Part shown: positions 12,778-25,098 of the stretch, in pieces | How the letters are laid out: each line of letters starts with the position of its first letter | Position numbering within the stretch: position 1 is the first letter of the stretch | Source of the DNA: Rhizophagus irregularis | Taxonomy: Eukaryota > Glomeromycota > Glomeromycetes > Glomerales > Glomeraceae | Assembly (NCBI RefSeq): GCF_026210795.1 | Contig: NC_089452.1 | Location: 3,038,001 to 3,102,000, forward strand | Length of the DNA: 64,000 nt | Direction: 5' to 3' | The notes under the pieces: generated by a model | What the model was told of the DNA's origin: nothing | The model's input: only the letters and a program-made list of their open reading frames with translations | The model's database searches: none | Position numbers and translations under genes: made by a program

Positions 12778-14776
12778 TTATTGGGAGTTCGCATTATCGC
12801 GAGCAGCCAAGAATTGTTTTTGTTGAGCCATGCCTTGTTGTACTGTTTTAGTGAGTTCAGTGACTGTAGCAGTAAGGGAGGAAAGGCGATCTTGTGGTGA
12901 AGTGGCAGGGCCAGGGATCAAACTCATACGGGGGGAAAAAGGGGAATATGTGAATGAGCAGTGAAAGTTGATCCATTCAATGGTGAGACAGGAAAACTAA
13001 AGTCCATGAGGTTGTCACTAAAACGTCTAGGATCAGAGGGTTCAATATTATCCCATCCCTGGTTCATAGATTCAATTTTGGGGGCAGGAGGAGCTTGAGG
13101 TTGTTAGGACCTTGAAATAGGAGGGGAAGAATATTGGTCTTCTAGCCATTTCACTCGATTTTGAAGTTGGGCAAATTCAGTGGTAAGGTAAGTAATTTCT
13201 TCGAGTATGACAGTGATTTGTTCGGTGATTTGTTGCCAATCCATTAAAGGTGGGATATCCATTGCGGCTATGTCCTGATCCATTTCAGATTGAGAAGGAC
13301 GATGAGGACGATGATGATGATTATTATGATGAGAGCGCGAACGGGAAGATCTAGGGTGGGACTGGGATCAGGAGAGAGCTCTTCTGCCAGTAGCATCAGT
13401 ATAAGATCATTGCCGGAAAATATCAGGACGCGCAAAACGATTATGACGTTTAGCGGGAAGAGAGGGAGGTAAATGTTTATTATATAATTCACGCAATTTA
13501 TCATTGCTAGACTACGAACGAGAGGGACGTTGAGGAGCACGTGACGAAGCACATCTATCCAGATTACATCCAGGGCGACCACAATGATGGCAAAGAGAGG
13601 AGACATCAGTAGGTTCATGCCAAGTAAGGCCAATAGATTTGAGAGCACAGGTAATCCTCATAGCCGATTTTTTAGTAGCAGCAGAGGAAAAGTGTACATA
13701 GGCATAGGGTTTGGGATTGTAAGAATTGTAGGAGAAAGGGATGTTGACGCTCTTAGCGGAAACTTCTTCAGCAATTTCGGAAAGGTCAGCGGCAACAGAG
13801 CCTCGAGGAAGGCCAGCAAGAAGTGCAACGTAGGTGTGTCTGATAGCGCGTTGATCAGATGAATGAGAAGCAGAGCAGACGCGTAAACAATGTCCAGTAC
13901 AAAGAACAGCTCACGTGTTTTCAAATTGTTCCATGGCAGTAGCAGAGTCAAAAACTATATACGCAGTGCGATAAAGTTTTGAGAGACGCGTATGGCAGTG
14001 GGTAACAATACCATAACGGGAGAATGTGCCCCTTAATTGTGCATCAGTGACAAAGAGAGGGATGTCGGTAACTACCAGAGTACGGAGCTGCTCATCTGCC
14101 TTTTTAGCAAATGGGTCATGTTCGTGAAACTGTAGATCATGCAGGGAGGAGATAGGCGTAGCGATAGCTTTTTCCATATCGGGTTTGGAACGAAAGTAGA
14201 CAACGATAATTTTATTATCGCCTGAACCTTGAGTGGTAGCTTTACTACCATAAGAGGAAAAGGAAGAGAATTCTCTGTCAGTCGCGTCACAAGCTTTGCG
14301 ATTGGTTTTGAAGTGGGTCCAAAATCCTTCAATAGTAGAGGGTGCAGCCGCAGCATAAAAGCGAAAGGGGGAAGATTGTATAGCAGCGGTAGACGCGTCA
14401 GAAGACGCAGCGCGTTCAGGTTTAGGAGGTAAAATTTCTACAGATTTTCTTTTATCTGCAGAAAGTAAGAATAATGTTGGAAGTCATCGGAGGTAGGTCA
14501 GAGTCGAGGCTAAAGGGAACGCGTTGGTATCAGCGGAGGGGGAAGAAGTTGAAGCATTATCCCGAAGAGCAGGAGGAGTCAAAATATTGTCTTGGTCTAT
14601 AACGGGTTCAGAAGAAACCCGTGTGCGTTTTCAGAGTTATCGGTCGAAGGTTGCGAAGTAGGACTAGGAGCAGAAGCAGAAGAACCTTGACCTTGAACGT
14701 TGCCAGAAGGAGGACTCTGGGTTGGACGTTTTGGAGCAGAAGTACCAGAAGCTTTATTATTTCGTTTGTTAGTCAT
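12778..14776 (-). pseudogene. LINE ORF1 (gag-like) with RRM and zinc knuckle, frame-broken
   Basis: The frame starts at the ATG at 14776 (MTNKRNNKASG), followed by a Pro/Ser/Gln-rich stretch. It continues through an RRM-like fold at about 14100-13925 (RTLVVTDIPLFVTDAQLRG, then RTAYIVFDSATAMEQF), a knuckle CHHCGRPGCNLDRC near 13555-13600 and a coiled-coil-like Gln-rich tail, and ends near 12778. Several frame changes show it is not intact. ORF1 proteins of LINEs bind the element RNA and help form the RNP. The position just upstream of ORF2, on the same strand with a gap of ~55 bp, supports this role. Confidence 0.65.
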
Positions 14777-14925
14777 AGCCAAAAGTAGAAGGGAGAACTA
14801 AAATATGTAATAGTTAGTAGTAACGCGAAGTAAATAATAAAAATACTTCAAAAAAAATCTTTTTTATTTTTTGTCGCAATATTGTCACGAAGGCAACAGG
14901 GGAGAGTTAGTTTTATCCTTTTTAG

Positions 14926-15987
14926 TTTTATCCTTTTCCTTTCGTTTAAAGTTTCGTTTTACGGCCGTACCACCCATTGCCTCTTACGATGACTAATCTC
15001 GGGTGGCTGCGTCCTATCATCTTCAATCGACAACCATTATACCGAGCACTTAATTCCTCAGGTAACAGCACCACTATAGAAGACATCTCCCATCGGGCCA
15101 TTTTAGCGATCTGGTTGCGAGACACGCCGCCTACTCATCCTATACCCATTGTACGATGACTGATACTCCAATTTATTTAACGATTTCCTTTGAGAAAGAT
15201 CTACTTTCACTTTCATGGAGGACTTTCGACAGGTAACATCAACCATCTAAGTACCCTTCCATACCACCATTTTAGGTACTAAGTCTCACTCAAAGGCCAC
15301 TACAGCCCGCGATTACCTAGTACTGATAGTACAGTTGTTTACCCCAAGTGGTATACTTTATAGTGACCACTCAGATAGGAAGTAGCAGGCATCTGTCCGG
15401 GATCACCCCTTATGGTGGGGGTATCAACCAGCCAGGGATCGTAACCAGGGACCCAAGGAGTAGGGAATCGAACCCCATAGCCATGCTACCTGTTCGTGCA
15501 CGAAAACACCTTGGTTGGTCTAAGATAACATGGTCTAGCTACCGCTAAGACGTTGCACCACAGGCTTTTACCATCCCCAGGACGACCATCTAGCCATTCT
15601 TGTTCAAGCGGTATCATAGAGTGACCACCTGGACAGGAAGTCCCCCCAAAGGTATAGTAGTAACCTCGAGGACAAGACTGCGCACATGCCAATGGCCTCG
15701 TAGGAACGTTAGAAGGACAACGACCGCTTAGTTGAAATGTGCGGCCCTACCGTACACACTAATTCACCGTGATGCGTCCCACTTACACCTGTCCTGTACC
15801 GCGCTATTGGTTGTAGCGTCCGCAGTAAAATTCTTTTTATTTCCGTGGTCATGGGAATTGAACCTGCGACCTCACCATACTCAGGCTTAATCACTGCAGG
15901 CTGAGTAACCGCCAAGTACAGATAGGTGACCAACCCTTAGTTTTATCCTTTTCCTGTGCAAACAGTCTTATGACTTTATTTTTATTT
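14926..15987 (-). repeat. 1 kb direct repeat with tRNA-like modules, copy 2
   Basis: This is the same sequence and orientation as 5478-6510, with scattered substitutions. It again has two minus-strand B-box-like words (GGGGTTCGATTCCC near 15470; AGGTTCAATTCCC near 15855) and the duplicated CAAGCGGTAT/GACAGGAAGT phrase. The word TTTTATCCTTTTCCT is at both borders (14926 and 15941) and once more at 16015. The LINE lies exactly between the two copies. Confidence 0.55.
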
Positions 15988-16159
15988 ATATTTAACATCG
16001 AAAATTCAAACGAGTTTTATCCTTTTCCGATCACTGGCTGATGAGTTATTCAACAAAATGTTAAACATCGGCATTATAATATTTCTTGATTTACGTTTAC
16101 TGTGCCATTTAACATTTTGCTAGATTTCTCAGTACCTAGTAATTGTAAAAAGACGATTT

Positions 16160-16545
16160 ATAGCTCGTTGGAATCGCATCATCGAGGCGAATCGAATGGT
16201 GATAAGCTCATCTCTCTGTGATCAATATTGACGGAGTTATTACTTAAAAACCATTTAATATTTTTTAATTTCGGAAATTGATTTAGTGATTGGATTTCGA
16301 TGTATTTTATACCATTAAATTCGTCTCATCAAGACGAATCGAATAGTAGTAAGATCGTCTTTCTAGGATCAATATTGGCAGAGTTATTACACAAAAACCA
16401 TTAATATTTTTTTAATTTCAGAAATTAATCTAGTAATTGGATTTTGACATATTTTATACCATTAGAACTGTCTCATCAAGACGAATCGAATGGCGGTAAG
16501 ATCATCTCTCTACGATTAATATTGGTGAAGTTATGATACAATAAA
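16160..16545. repeat. Three tandem copies of a ~150 bp unit with a CGTCTCATCAAGACG hairpin
   Basis: The phrase CGTCTCATCAAGACGAATCG, followed by GTAAGATCATCTCTCTAGG and AATATTGGC, repeats at about 16170, 16320 and 16470. A further copy of the hairpin word is at 5447-5470, and inverted copies are in the foldback at 57.4-57.6 kb. The unit appears to be the original interior of the pogo-like element at 5194-16695. Confidence 0.6.
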
Positions 16546-16695
16546 GTTTTAAGTATAATTCTGGCTAAAATTATGTTAATTTTTGGCCAGAATTATTATA
16601 TACAAATATAAGAAATTTTTTATATAGTCACATCTCTTTATAATCACCAAATATGGACTGTCCCAAATGTGTGACTATAAAGAGAGTTGACTGTA

Positions 16696-17452
16696 GTCTT
16701 TTTAAAAAAATTATCATATGCGCATATCTTAACACTAACCCTAATTTTTTTGGGTTAACCCCAGATTTTTGTATAGTTGAGGACACAACAAATTATCAAG
16801 TTGTTTCAAATTGAGATTTTAAAAAATCACGTGATATACATAATACTAATTTGCGATTGGTTAAAAATTAAACCATATCGGGAAATGTTTTACTTTATTA
16901 ATCATCAATATTTTTAAAAATAAAATCTGGAACAAATTTTTCACTGCTTTTTTTTTTTTGGCTATTTTTTGACAGTGTTGTGCTTGTCTCTTTAGTCGTG
17001 CCGTAGGGAAAAAAATTTTAAGATCTGCATTACCTCTCAGCCAGTCATAGTTCTGGCCTAAATTATAGAATTTTGTCAAATTCTAGCCGGAATTAGATGT
17101 TTCAAATCCTACCGTTTATTAAGAAAATACCAAACTTTGCAGGCTAATAACTTTTGATCTAGATCACCAATCAGGATAATCTCAACGTCATTTTGTAGTT
17201 TAAGTTAGTAACAATTAAACTATGTTGAGTTATTTTAAATATATGCATCCAAAATATTTTTATTAAATTTCTAATTTGGACAATTTTATTTGATGAATTG
17301 TTGTGTCCCAAACCGTAGTACAACCACATGTATGATCATTTAAATTGACAGCGTTTTAATTGGCTAATCAAAATAAATTTTTTTTTTTATGATTTTAATA
17401 TATTCGCATAAAATTTTTTTAATAAATTTATGCACTTTATTTAGCCTTTAAA
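16696..17452. other. Intergenic AT-rich stretch
   Basis: I see no gene. There is a CACGTG word (AAATCACGTGATATAC near 16824) and copies of the CTGGCC/AATT words near 16560 and 17050. The frame at 17453 begins immediately after it. Confidence 0.4.
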
Positions 17453-19733
17453 ATGTCTACTTATCCTGTCTCTAACGTTATTACACTTAATCAAAATAAT
17501 ACTCGATATACTTACACAATTATTAAAGAAGGATATTATCCTCAAAATGGTATACTTCAGTATATTTCTGCTCGTTCTTGTAATAACACACAGTTTAAGA
17601 TCCCAGATAATTATTTAATACGAACAAGCTGGGGTAGAGGTGCTTCTAAACATGTAATACAATGTGAAATTAATTATATAGAAGAAGTATCAGTCTTTAA
17701 AATTTTATTTGGAGAAAATTTTCAATTATGTGTAAAATCTACTCAATCAGCAATAAGTGCTGCAAATGCATATTTGCAAGTAAGTTGTGATAAATAAAGT
17801 TTGGCATTTCTTGTATATATTAAATTAATATCAAATTTTAAATAGATGAAGAAACTTAATACTCAAGCTCGTTTTTGGAATTCATGTATTTTTTCTTAAT
17901 AGTCAAGAATTGGAAAGAGAGCGTGAAAGAAAACATAGATCTTATCTTCTTAAACCTTTTAATAAGCTAAGTAATTCTATGAAAACTAAAAGAGTTTATA
18001 TGTTTAATAAACACTTGGCTGTCAATTTTACAAATACGGCAACTAAATATTTTCATTCTGATGATCATTTAACACTTCAAGAAATTTGCTTTGCTGTTCA
18101 AAATAAAAATTTTCAAGCTAATTTTGGAGTTCAAAATAAAGAAAAAGAGAATCAACGAAATGAAGCATTCATTAAAGTAATAGATCAGGGACCTATTGCA
18201 CGAGATTCATATCGAAATCTTGCAGCATTGGAGCCAGAGTTACTACGTGAAACAACTATATATAAAACAAAAAAAAGAATAAATGAGGAAATGAATAATG
18301 CAATACCCATATCAATTTTGAATGTAACAGACCAACCGTCTTTTACTCCTATTGATGAAAATCCAGATATTAATGATCCAGAGGTTGTAGAAGAAGTTTT
18401 AAAATATATAGGTAAAGCTGGATATTGCAAAATTACAGATATTTTGCTTTTTGTACATCCAGATCTTATAGAACGATATGTTATTAATCAAGATAATCCA
18501 GTTATTAATCTGCGTATTTCTGGAGATGGTAGGAACGTAGGTAGAAAGGTCAAACACATAATCATCACATGTACAATTTTAGATGATATTGTGAATATAT
18601 ACAAAGCTGAACATCATTACACAATTATTCTATTTTCAGGGAATGAGAATTATATACTATTACAAAAAATGATAACACCGATTGCTCATGAATTAAATGA
18701 TTTAGTTTTGAATGGATTGAAAGATTTAAATGGTACAGTATGGAAAATCAATCCATATTTTAGTAGTGACTGGAAATTTATGGCGATTGTACTTGGCTTT
18801 AATGCTCCTAACTCAAAGTATTTTTGTCCATGATGTCTTTGTACAAAAGAAAATATTGGGAACAGGCAAAAAGTATGTATTATTGAAAAAAATATGCATC
18901 AACTCAAGCCAGCTTTTTTTAATAATAATTCAACAGTAAAACTACCACCAGGTCATACTAAACCTCCTTTGCTTCAAATAATTTCCCTGGATCACTATGT
19001 TCCAGACGAATTACATATAATGTTGAGAATATGGGGTCGGTTATGGGATTTAGCAATTCAAGAACTCAAAATAAAAAATCAATTTAATGAATTAACAAGA
19101 ACAAAAATAATTGCAGAAATGAATAGAATTAAAATCTCATTTGGTTTCTGGCAGGAACAGGGAACACAAAACTGGTCCTATACTTCGCTAATAGGAGGTA
19201 ACAAAGAAATTGTATTAAAAAATTTCAATTTTGAAGTTGTTTTTAATGAGGAGCGTGCATTTTTGATTAATCGTTTATGGCGAGATTTTTATCAACTCTA
19301 TATTAATATGAAATCTAATGAGACCAATCCGTCTCAATTTGCAAATCAAACAAAGGAATGGTTGAATTTATTTCTTACTCCTTCCCAAGGAGAGCCTAAT
19401 ACTATTAACTTTAAGATAGGTTTATATCGTCCAAAAGATGTAACGTCGTATATGCATGTTTTAGTCAATCATTTACCCGAATTTATGGAACGGCATCAGA
19501 GATTTGGATTAGATGTTTTTTCTTGTAGTCCAGTGAAGAAGAAAAATCATGATCAAGTTTCTGCATTTTTTCGAAAAACAATGAAAGATGGTGGAAAAGA
19601 TATGGAAAGAAAGTCAGCCATTTTCGAAATTTTACATTATGAAAATAGATCATTGTATTTTACTCAAAAGGGTACCATAGATAAATACCCCAAACCACAA
19701 CATATTCATGTTAAAAAAAAATTAAAAAATTAA
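17453..19733 (+). pseudogene. Transposase-like gene (GDGR family), broken
   Basis: A plus-strand protein begins at the ATG at 17453 (MSTYPVSNVITLNQNN, 114 residues). It continues through 17850-18833 and 18894-19733 with short frame breaks near 17820-17900. Motifs in order are LRISGDGRNVGRKVKH, HHYTIILFSGNENY, NGLKDLNGTVWKI, SSDWKFMAIVLG with FCP-stop-CLCTK, and at the end YMHVLVNHLPEFMERH and FRKTMKDGGKDMERK. The order (GDGR aspartate, a paired C..C near a WKF motif, a late H-rich segment) resembles a transposase-like family that is very numerous in metazoans and mycorrhizal fungi. The function is inferred from repetition and motifs, not proven. The stop at 18831-18833 is TGA where tryptophan would be expected, one G-to-A change. 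Confidence 0.5.
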
Positions 19734-19834
19734 AAATCTGTGTATATACAAACTGTTTTATTCATGTAAATTGTAAATATGATACATAATAAATTTTACA
19801 AATTTTTGTTAATATTTTCTATAAGTATATATAT

Positions 19835-20529
19835 TTATATTTGTTGTGCACAAAATCTTAAACTAATATATCCTGCTGATGTTCTATTTTTTTTTGCATC
19901 TTCCCTACTTTTCTTATATTTCCACTCAACTGTTAATTTAGGTAAATTAAATCTTTTTAACCTATTTTTTGGAATCCGATTACCAACTTGATCAAAGAGA
20001 CTTTCTTGATTAGCATCTGATTTAGCTAGTGCATCAAATAATACAACAAAAGTTTGTTGATTATTATCAAAAAATTTACGCCCCAATTTGGATTATCAAA
20101 TAAATTAGCTATTTGTGTATATGCGTCTGGACCTTGGAAATAACACTTATAACTACCAGTCCGAACGCTATAATAATGAATATAACCTTCAAATACTCCA
20201 AAAAATAAGCTTTCCAGACAAGGTAAAGAAATAGTTTGTTTACCCGACTGAGAAAAATGTCTTTTTAGTTTACCTTGAATAATATGAACAAGCTGTGCCT
20301 TGAACTCTTTTATTGCCTCCAGAGGTAATTCGTACAATACTTCGCGCCTTGTATTGTATTTTTGTACAATAGTGTTATGACGCATTAATCCAAACTGACT
20401 TTTAAATGAAGTCTTACAAATTTTACATTCATGTTGTAAAGTGGAAGCAGTGGTTGGTGAAGGAGGTGGAGTGAGAGTAGAATTTGTTGGGTAAAAACTT
20501 TGAGAAAAGAAATTAACAAAAGTGTACAT
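19835..20529 (-). pseudogene. C2H2 zinc-finger protein with one-base frameshift
   Basis: Read from the ATG at 20529, the protein begins MYTFVNFFSQSFYPTN. It carries one C2H2 finger (CKICKTSFKSQFGLMRHN) at residues ~35-52 and then a conserved-looking block FFGVFEGYIHYYSVRTGSYK. Frame is lost near 20083 in a run of four G bases. One extra G would join NPNWG to RKFFDNNQQTF and carry the frame to the stop at 19835. The C-terminal part is basic (RIPKNRLKRFNLPK). It is convergent with the transposase-like gene at 17453 and may be a second gene of the same element. A sequencing or assembly error in the G run is an alternative to a true frameshift. Confidence 0.5.
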
Positions 20530-21308
20530 GTTTTTGCGAAAATAATAAAAATTTATATAAAAAAAACAGTAATAAAACTTTTAATAATTTCAATATTCTT
20601 ACTTGTCAAAAACACTTGGCCAAAGGTTGAAACGATTGGTTAGACGTTAGAACACATTAGAACGATTGGTTAAATAAAAAAAAAAAAAAATTTTTTTTTC
20701 TCGTATGTTCAGGGTAGCTATGCATCAGCTGCGCAAATCACGGGTGTAGAAATCATCTGATCAGTGACCTTAAAAAAGGCCCAATTATTACAATACGCTC
20801 AAATATGTTTTTTTAATTTAAATTTTTTTTTTTGTAAGTATCAGTTCTTTCAACTTTAGACTTCAGCTATTAGATTTTTTAATATTATTATAAATTAATA
20901 TTTTGAAATAGTATTTTTTTTGGAATTAAATATTAATTTAGAAATATAAATAAATAATTTATATATATATATATGTTGTACGTTAGGTATCAATTTGTGT
21001 CTGATGACAGCTGACATATATCAGATGCCAATTTTGAATAGTTTCTTATAGTAAGTAAACATTTTTATTTATTATTTAAATTGTTTTTTGTTTTTTTAAG
21101 TAAATCTATACATCATAATTATTTGTGTATATTCTGAAAATTTTAAGTAAATATCATTAATGCTGAATTATATATTGCAGATAATGTTATTCAAAATTTT
21201 AGCTATAATTAAACATAAAATTTTTCAGTTTTAATATGCTTTTATTGCCTAAGTAAATTAGTTCATCATATTTTTAATATATAATACTAAAATTTTAATA
21301 CGTTCAGA
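20530..21308. other. Intergenic AT-rich stretch
   Basis: No gene is visible. The words AGAACACATTAGAACGATTGG near 20645 and a TA dinucleotide run near 20960 are the only structure noted. The TTTGTAAGTATCAG word near 20834 also occurs around 480-640. Confidence 0.35.
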
Positions 21309-21587
21309 CACTGGTAAAAAAATGATTTATCCTACACATATCTTACACATATTGGGTACTCAAAATGTAGAAAATCATACACAAATAATACACATATCAT
21401 ACACATATCAGGTACTAATATATATATCATACATATATCAGGTACCTAATAGGTATACTATATATATAAGTACCCGATATGTATATGATATGTGTATTAT
21501 TTGTGTATGATTTTCTACATTTTGAGTACCCGATATATGTAAGATATGTGTAGGATATGTGTAGGATAGACCATTTTTTTACCAGTG
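21309..21587. mobile_element. CACTG-ended foldback MITE (CACTA-like)
   Basis: A 279 bp element begins CACTGGTAAAAAAATG and ends in its reverse complement. Long arms contain TACACATATC and TACTCAAAATGTAGAAAATC words. The 3 bp AGA is present on both sides (21306-21308, 21588-21590). A CACTR terminus with a 3-bp duplication is the signature of CACTA/EnSpm elements. Confidence 0.75.
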
Positions 21588-21590
21588 AGA

Positions 21591-22334
21591 TTTATATTAG
21601 TGGAAATTTCCTTTTTTAAAATATGTGGTTGTTATCTGATGTAAATCAACATCTGACACACAATATATATATATATATAATAAATAAATAAAAAATATTA
21701 TATTAAAATTGCAATTAAATTACCTAAAAATTGGTACTAAAATTACTATAAAAATTATTAAATTTTTTCATGCTAATTTTTCTGAAATTTTGTTGATTTT
21801 TAATAATTGAATTGTTAATAAGTATGTAATATGTATTACTATATAAATCATCTATAAAATCAGTTGCCAATTTTTTTGGTACTGATCAGCTAAAGTCAAA
21901 TTAAATTTTATCTAACATTTAACAATATAAAATTTTACTGAAATAGAATATTCTAACTAGTATAAATATTCTTTAATTATTGAATTTTGGCAGAAATGAT
22001 ATTATCTATCAGTTTTACAGAGGTTTAAATAAAAAAAAATACTCTTAAAGCTTAAAAATTTAAAGATGATTAAGATGTAAAATAATTTATAAATGATTAA
22101 TTGAATTTTAAAAGGTTGGAATATATAAAAGCTGAAATAAGTGTTTTATTGAAAAGAAAAACTGTCTATTACTTGGATTTTCACTTTTAAAAGATGATAA
22201 CTCTCTAAAAACCGGTTATATTAAAGCCTATATCTGATATGAAACAGTTACTTAAACAATAAGTTGAATTTTTTCAGATGCAAATTCAGAAATTGCAAAA
22301 GAATTTTCAGCAATATCCTATTTAAAATCATTAG
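21591..22334. other. Intergenic AT-rich stretch
   Basis: No gene or clear repeat boundary is visible. There are short TA dinucleotide runs (near 21665). The sequence reaches the left arm of the 1 kb foldback at 22335. Confidence 0.35.
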
Positions 22335-23343
22335 CCCTATAAAAAAAAAATTTCTTTAAAATATACTTAAAATATACTTATATATTTTAAAATATACCTA
22401 AAATATACTTAATATTTTAAAATATACTTAAAATATACTTAAAATTGCAATTTTAAATATATTTAAAGTGTAAAATTTTGCAATTAAGTATATTTTAAGT
22501 ATATTTAAAAATTTTAAGTATATTTTAAATATAGAAAAAATGTATTTGTAACAGCCTGTTACATATCTTATTTGTAATATCCTTTTTTTTATTTTTTTTT
22601 AATAATAAATTTAATATGTGTTTCACAAATAAAATTTTTATATGCAAAATTTAATTTGGAAAACTTTTACTTAATGTATTTAAGACAGTTTCATAGACAA
22701 AATTTTAAGTTATAAGCAGTTTCTTGAAATTTTTTAAAAAATTCTTTTGTCTTAGTTACACGACTGATCTTTTGTTTTTGTTTACATTACGCCTGATCTT
22801 AAATTTTAATTGGATAAAATTGGGGGTTGTTACAAATAAGATGCGTAACAGGCTGTTACAATCTTTACAGAAACTTAACATTTTTAATCAATGTAGAATC
22901 GATATCGTTAAGTTTATCTTAATGGTATCATTTCAATATCATTTCAATATCATTTCAATATCGATTTAATATCAATATGATATCGAAATAAAGTATTATC
23001 ACTTTGATATCATTTCGATATTAAATCGATATGAAATGATATCGAAATGATAATTAAAATGATATCAAAATGACATCTTTAAATTAAACTTAAAGATGTT
23101 GTTTCGATATCATTTCTATTATCATTTCGATATCATTTCATATCGATTTAATATAGAAATGATATCAAAGTGATAATACTTTATTTCGATATCGTATTGA
23201 TATTAAATCGATATTGAAATGATATTGAAATGATATCACTTGAAAACTTAAAGTTTCTGTAAAGATTAGATTTATCCTTAAATATATTTTAAAATATATA
23301 AGTACATTTTAAATATATTTTAAAGAAATTTTTTTTCATAAGG
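22335..23343. mobile_element. 1 kb foldback element with nested palindromes
   Basis: The ends are inverted copies (CCTATAAAAAAAAAATTTC against GAAATTTTTTTTCATAAGG). The arms are made of AAATATACTTAAAATATAC words. Inside lies a second inverted pair containing GTAACAGCCTGTTAC (about 22548 and 22840). The core is a dense set of GATATC-centred words (ATCATTTCAATATCGAT) at 22920-23230, reading the same on both strands. A possible 3 bp TAG duplication flanks it. No coding sequence is evident. Confidence 0.6.
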
Positions 23344-24334
23344 TAGTTAAATCTATTTATTCAAAACTGTATATATTTTTAAAAGAATGGAATATAATGA
23401 TTATAAAGAACTATCTGATGATATTGATGATAATCCAGATACTGCTAATTAGAGTAACTTTCAAAATTATCTTAAGTTTATTAAAATATATAAAAGCAAA
23501 TTTGATTAATGGTTAGAAAAATTATAAAAAAACTATTTATGGTTATTTTGCTAATATAATATATAGTTATATTACTTATATAATCAATGCAAATTTATTA
23601 TGGCTAATTTATGATGATCATTTAACAATTAAATAATAAACTACTGGATTTTTACAAAGTAATTGTTTAAGTAAACTTTTCTTATTTGATAAGCAAAAAA
23701 TTAAGACAATCTTTTTAGTTTTAATATTAATAAAGATTATTATGTTTTAAAAATAATATAAATTATCTTTTATATTTATTTATATAACAATTATTAACTG
23801 TAAACTTTAACTAGTAATTAAATTTAATTAAATTTATACTATTCAATTTATTTTAAACAAATTAAATGGTAATAAAATCATCTTTTTAAACATATTAACA
23901 GAAATTGTTATATTTAAAAAATAATTTTTTATATTTTTTTATATAACAATTATTAGCTATAAAATTTTAACTAATTAGATTTCAATAAAATTTATCTATT
24001 TAAAAGCCGATCCGCCTATAAAATTACTATATAAATTCGGGGTGAGGTTATTATAAAAATGCCAAAATTGGCTAAATTTTATGGACTATAAAAACTGCAG
24101 ATCATCATGCTGTGGCACCAAAATTCACATGATGATTCCTTAAATGTCAAAGATGAAAAAAATAAAAAAAATTGAGAAATTTATTTATTTGTTCAAAACT
24201 TTACTTTGAGGCAGCGTCAGATTTGACAGGTATGTATATATATATATGCGAAAATTTCAAGTCGTATATTACGTTATTTTAACATATATGAACACTTAAA
24301 ATTATGTTCGTCATGTATTTTACTTAATATTCCA
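23344..24334. other. Intergenic AT-rich stretch
   Basis: I see no gene. A short open stretch at 23388-23451 (MEYNDYKELSDDIDDNPDTAN, then stop) may be a remnant exon. A TA microsatellite lies near 24233. Confidence 0.35.
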
Positions 24335-24336
24335 AA

Positions 24337-25098
24337 GAAAGCGAGTCGAGTTATTTCAGTAGTTAGGTCGAGTTGAAAGTCGAGCTTGATGAGTTGAAAA
24401 TTACAATCAAATCGAATCGATTCGAGTCAAGTTAATAATTTAATAAAATCAGGACCCCGGATATCTAATATAAAGGTCATAATGGACTTTTGGCCAAAAA
24501 CACCCCTTTTTGCTGAAACTCAAAAAATCGTTTTTTGTAAATATCTCAGCATCCAGTAATTCAATTTTAATGAACTTTTTTTTATTTTGTAGCCCTCATT
24601 TAGCTCTACAATTTAAAAAAAAGTTCATCAAAATTGGACCACTGGATGCCGAGATATTTACAAAAAACGATTTTTTGAGCCCCTGAAAAATGGGCCAATC
24701 TGCCGAAAGTGTGACTTATGACCTGTTTTGGAGATATCCGGGGTCCTATAAAATCGAGTCGAGTCGAGTTAAGCCGAATTAAACATAATTCCGGCCAAAT
24801 TTATGGAATTTCCTTTTTTGGAAATTATGTTACACAAAATCCGAGACGAAAAATTTTGAAAATTACAAAAATGGAATTTGTGGAACGGCTATCGCCAAAA
24901 AAGGAAATGATCGGCATAGCTGAATAAAATTACGTGATTTAATTTGACTCATCGATTCGGTTTGCTGAATAGCTATTTCGAATCGAGTCGAAGTTTATAT
25001 TTTTATAATTTTAAGCTACTCGACTCGACTCGATTTAACTCAAGTCGAATCGAGTTTACATATAACTCGACTCGACTTGGCTCGTTCGGAGCTCTAAT
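24337..25098. repeat. CGAGT-word repeat element ending in GAGCTC
   Basis: Both flanks of this stretch are built from CGAGTCGAGT words: plus strand at 24337-24430 and 24755-24775, minus strand at 25015-25085. The right end reads, on the minus strand, GAGCTCCGAACGAGCCAAGT followed by CGAGTCGAGTTATAT. A MITE (24451-24747) is inserted in its left arm. The head of this element matches a second word-repeat element at 63091 (GAGCTCCAAATGGGTCAGGT). Confidence 0.5.
24451..24747. mobile_element. AGGACCCCGG foldback MITE, second copy
   Basis: This is a 297 bp reverse-orientation copy of the element at 9629-9924, with ends AGGACCCCGGATATCT and AGATATCCGGGGTCCT. The 8 bp ATAAAATC is duplicated on both sides (24443-24450, 24748-24755). 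It lies inside the CGAGT-word repeat. Confidence 0.9.

Larger units (their letters stand above)
5194..16695. mobile_element. 11.5 kb composite bounded by pogo-like inverted ends
   Basis: The left end at 5194 reads TA then CAGTCAACTCCCTCTATAG. The right end at 16695 is its reverse complement with few differences (CTATAAAGAGAGTTGACTG then TA). Both borders have TA. Short words made from TATAGTCAC recur just inside both ends. The interior holds two 1 kb direct repeats, a degraded LINE on the minus strand and three copies of a ~150 bp unit. The likely history is a small TA-flanked element that later received the retroelements. An alternative is that the two ends belong to two neighbouring MITE copies. 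Confidence 0.55.

Noticed and set aside
21322-21510. Tyr/Ile-rich frame as a gene
   Set aside because: It lies wholly inside the palindromic CACTG MITE.
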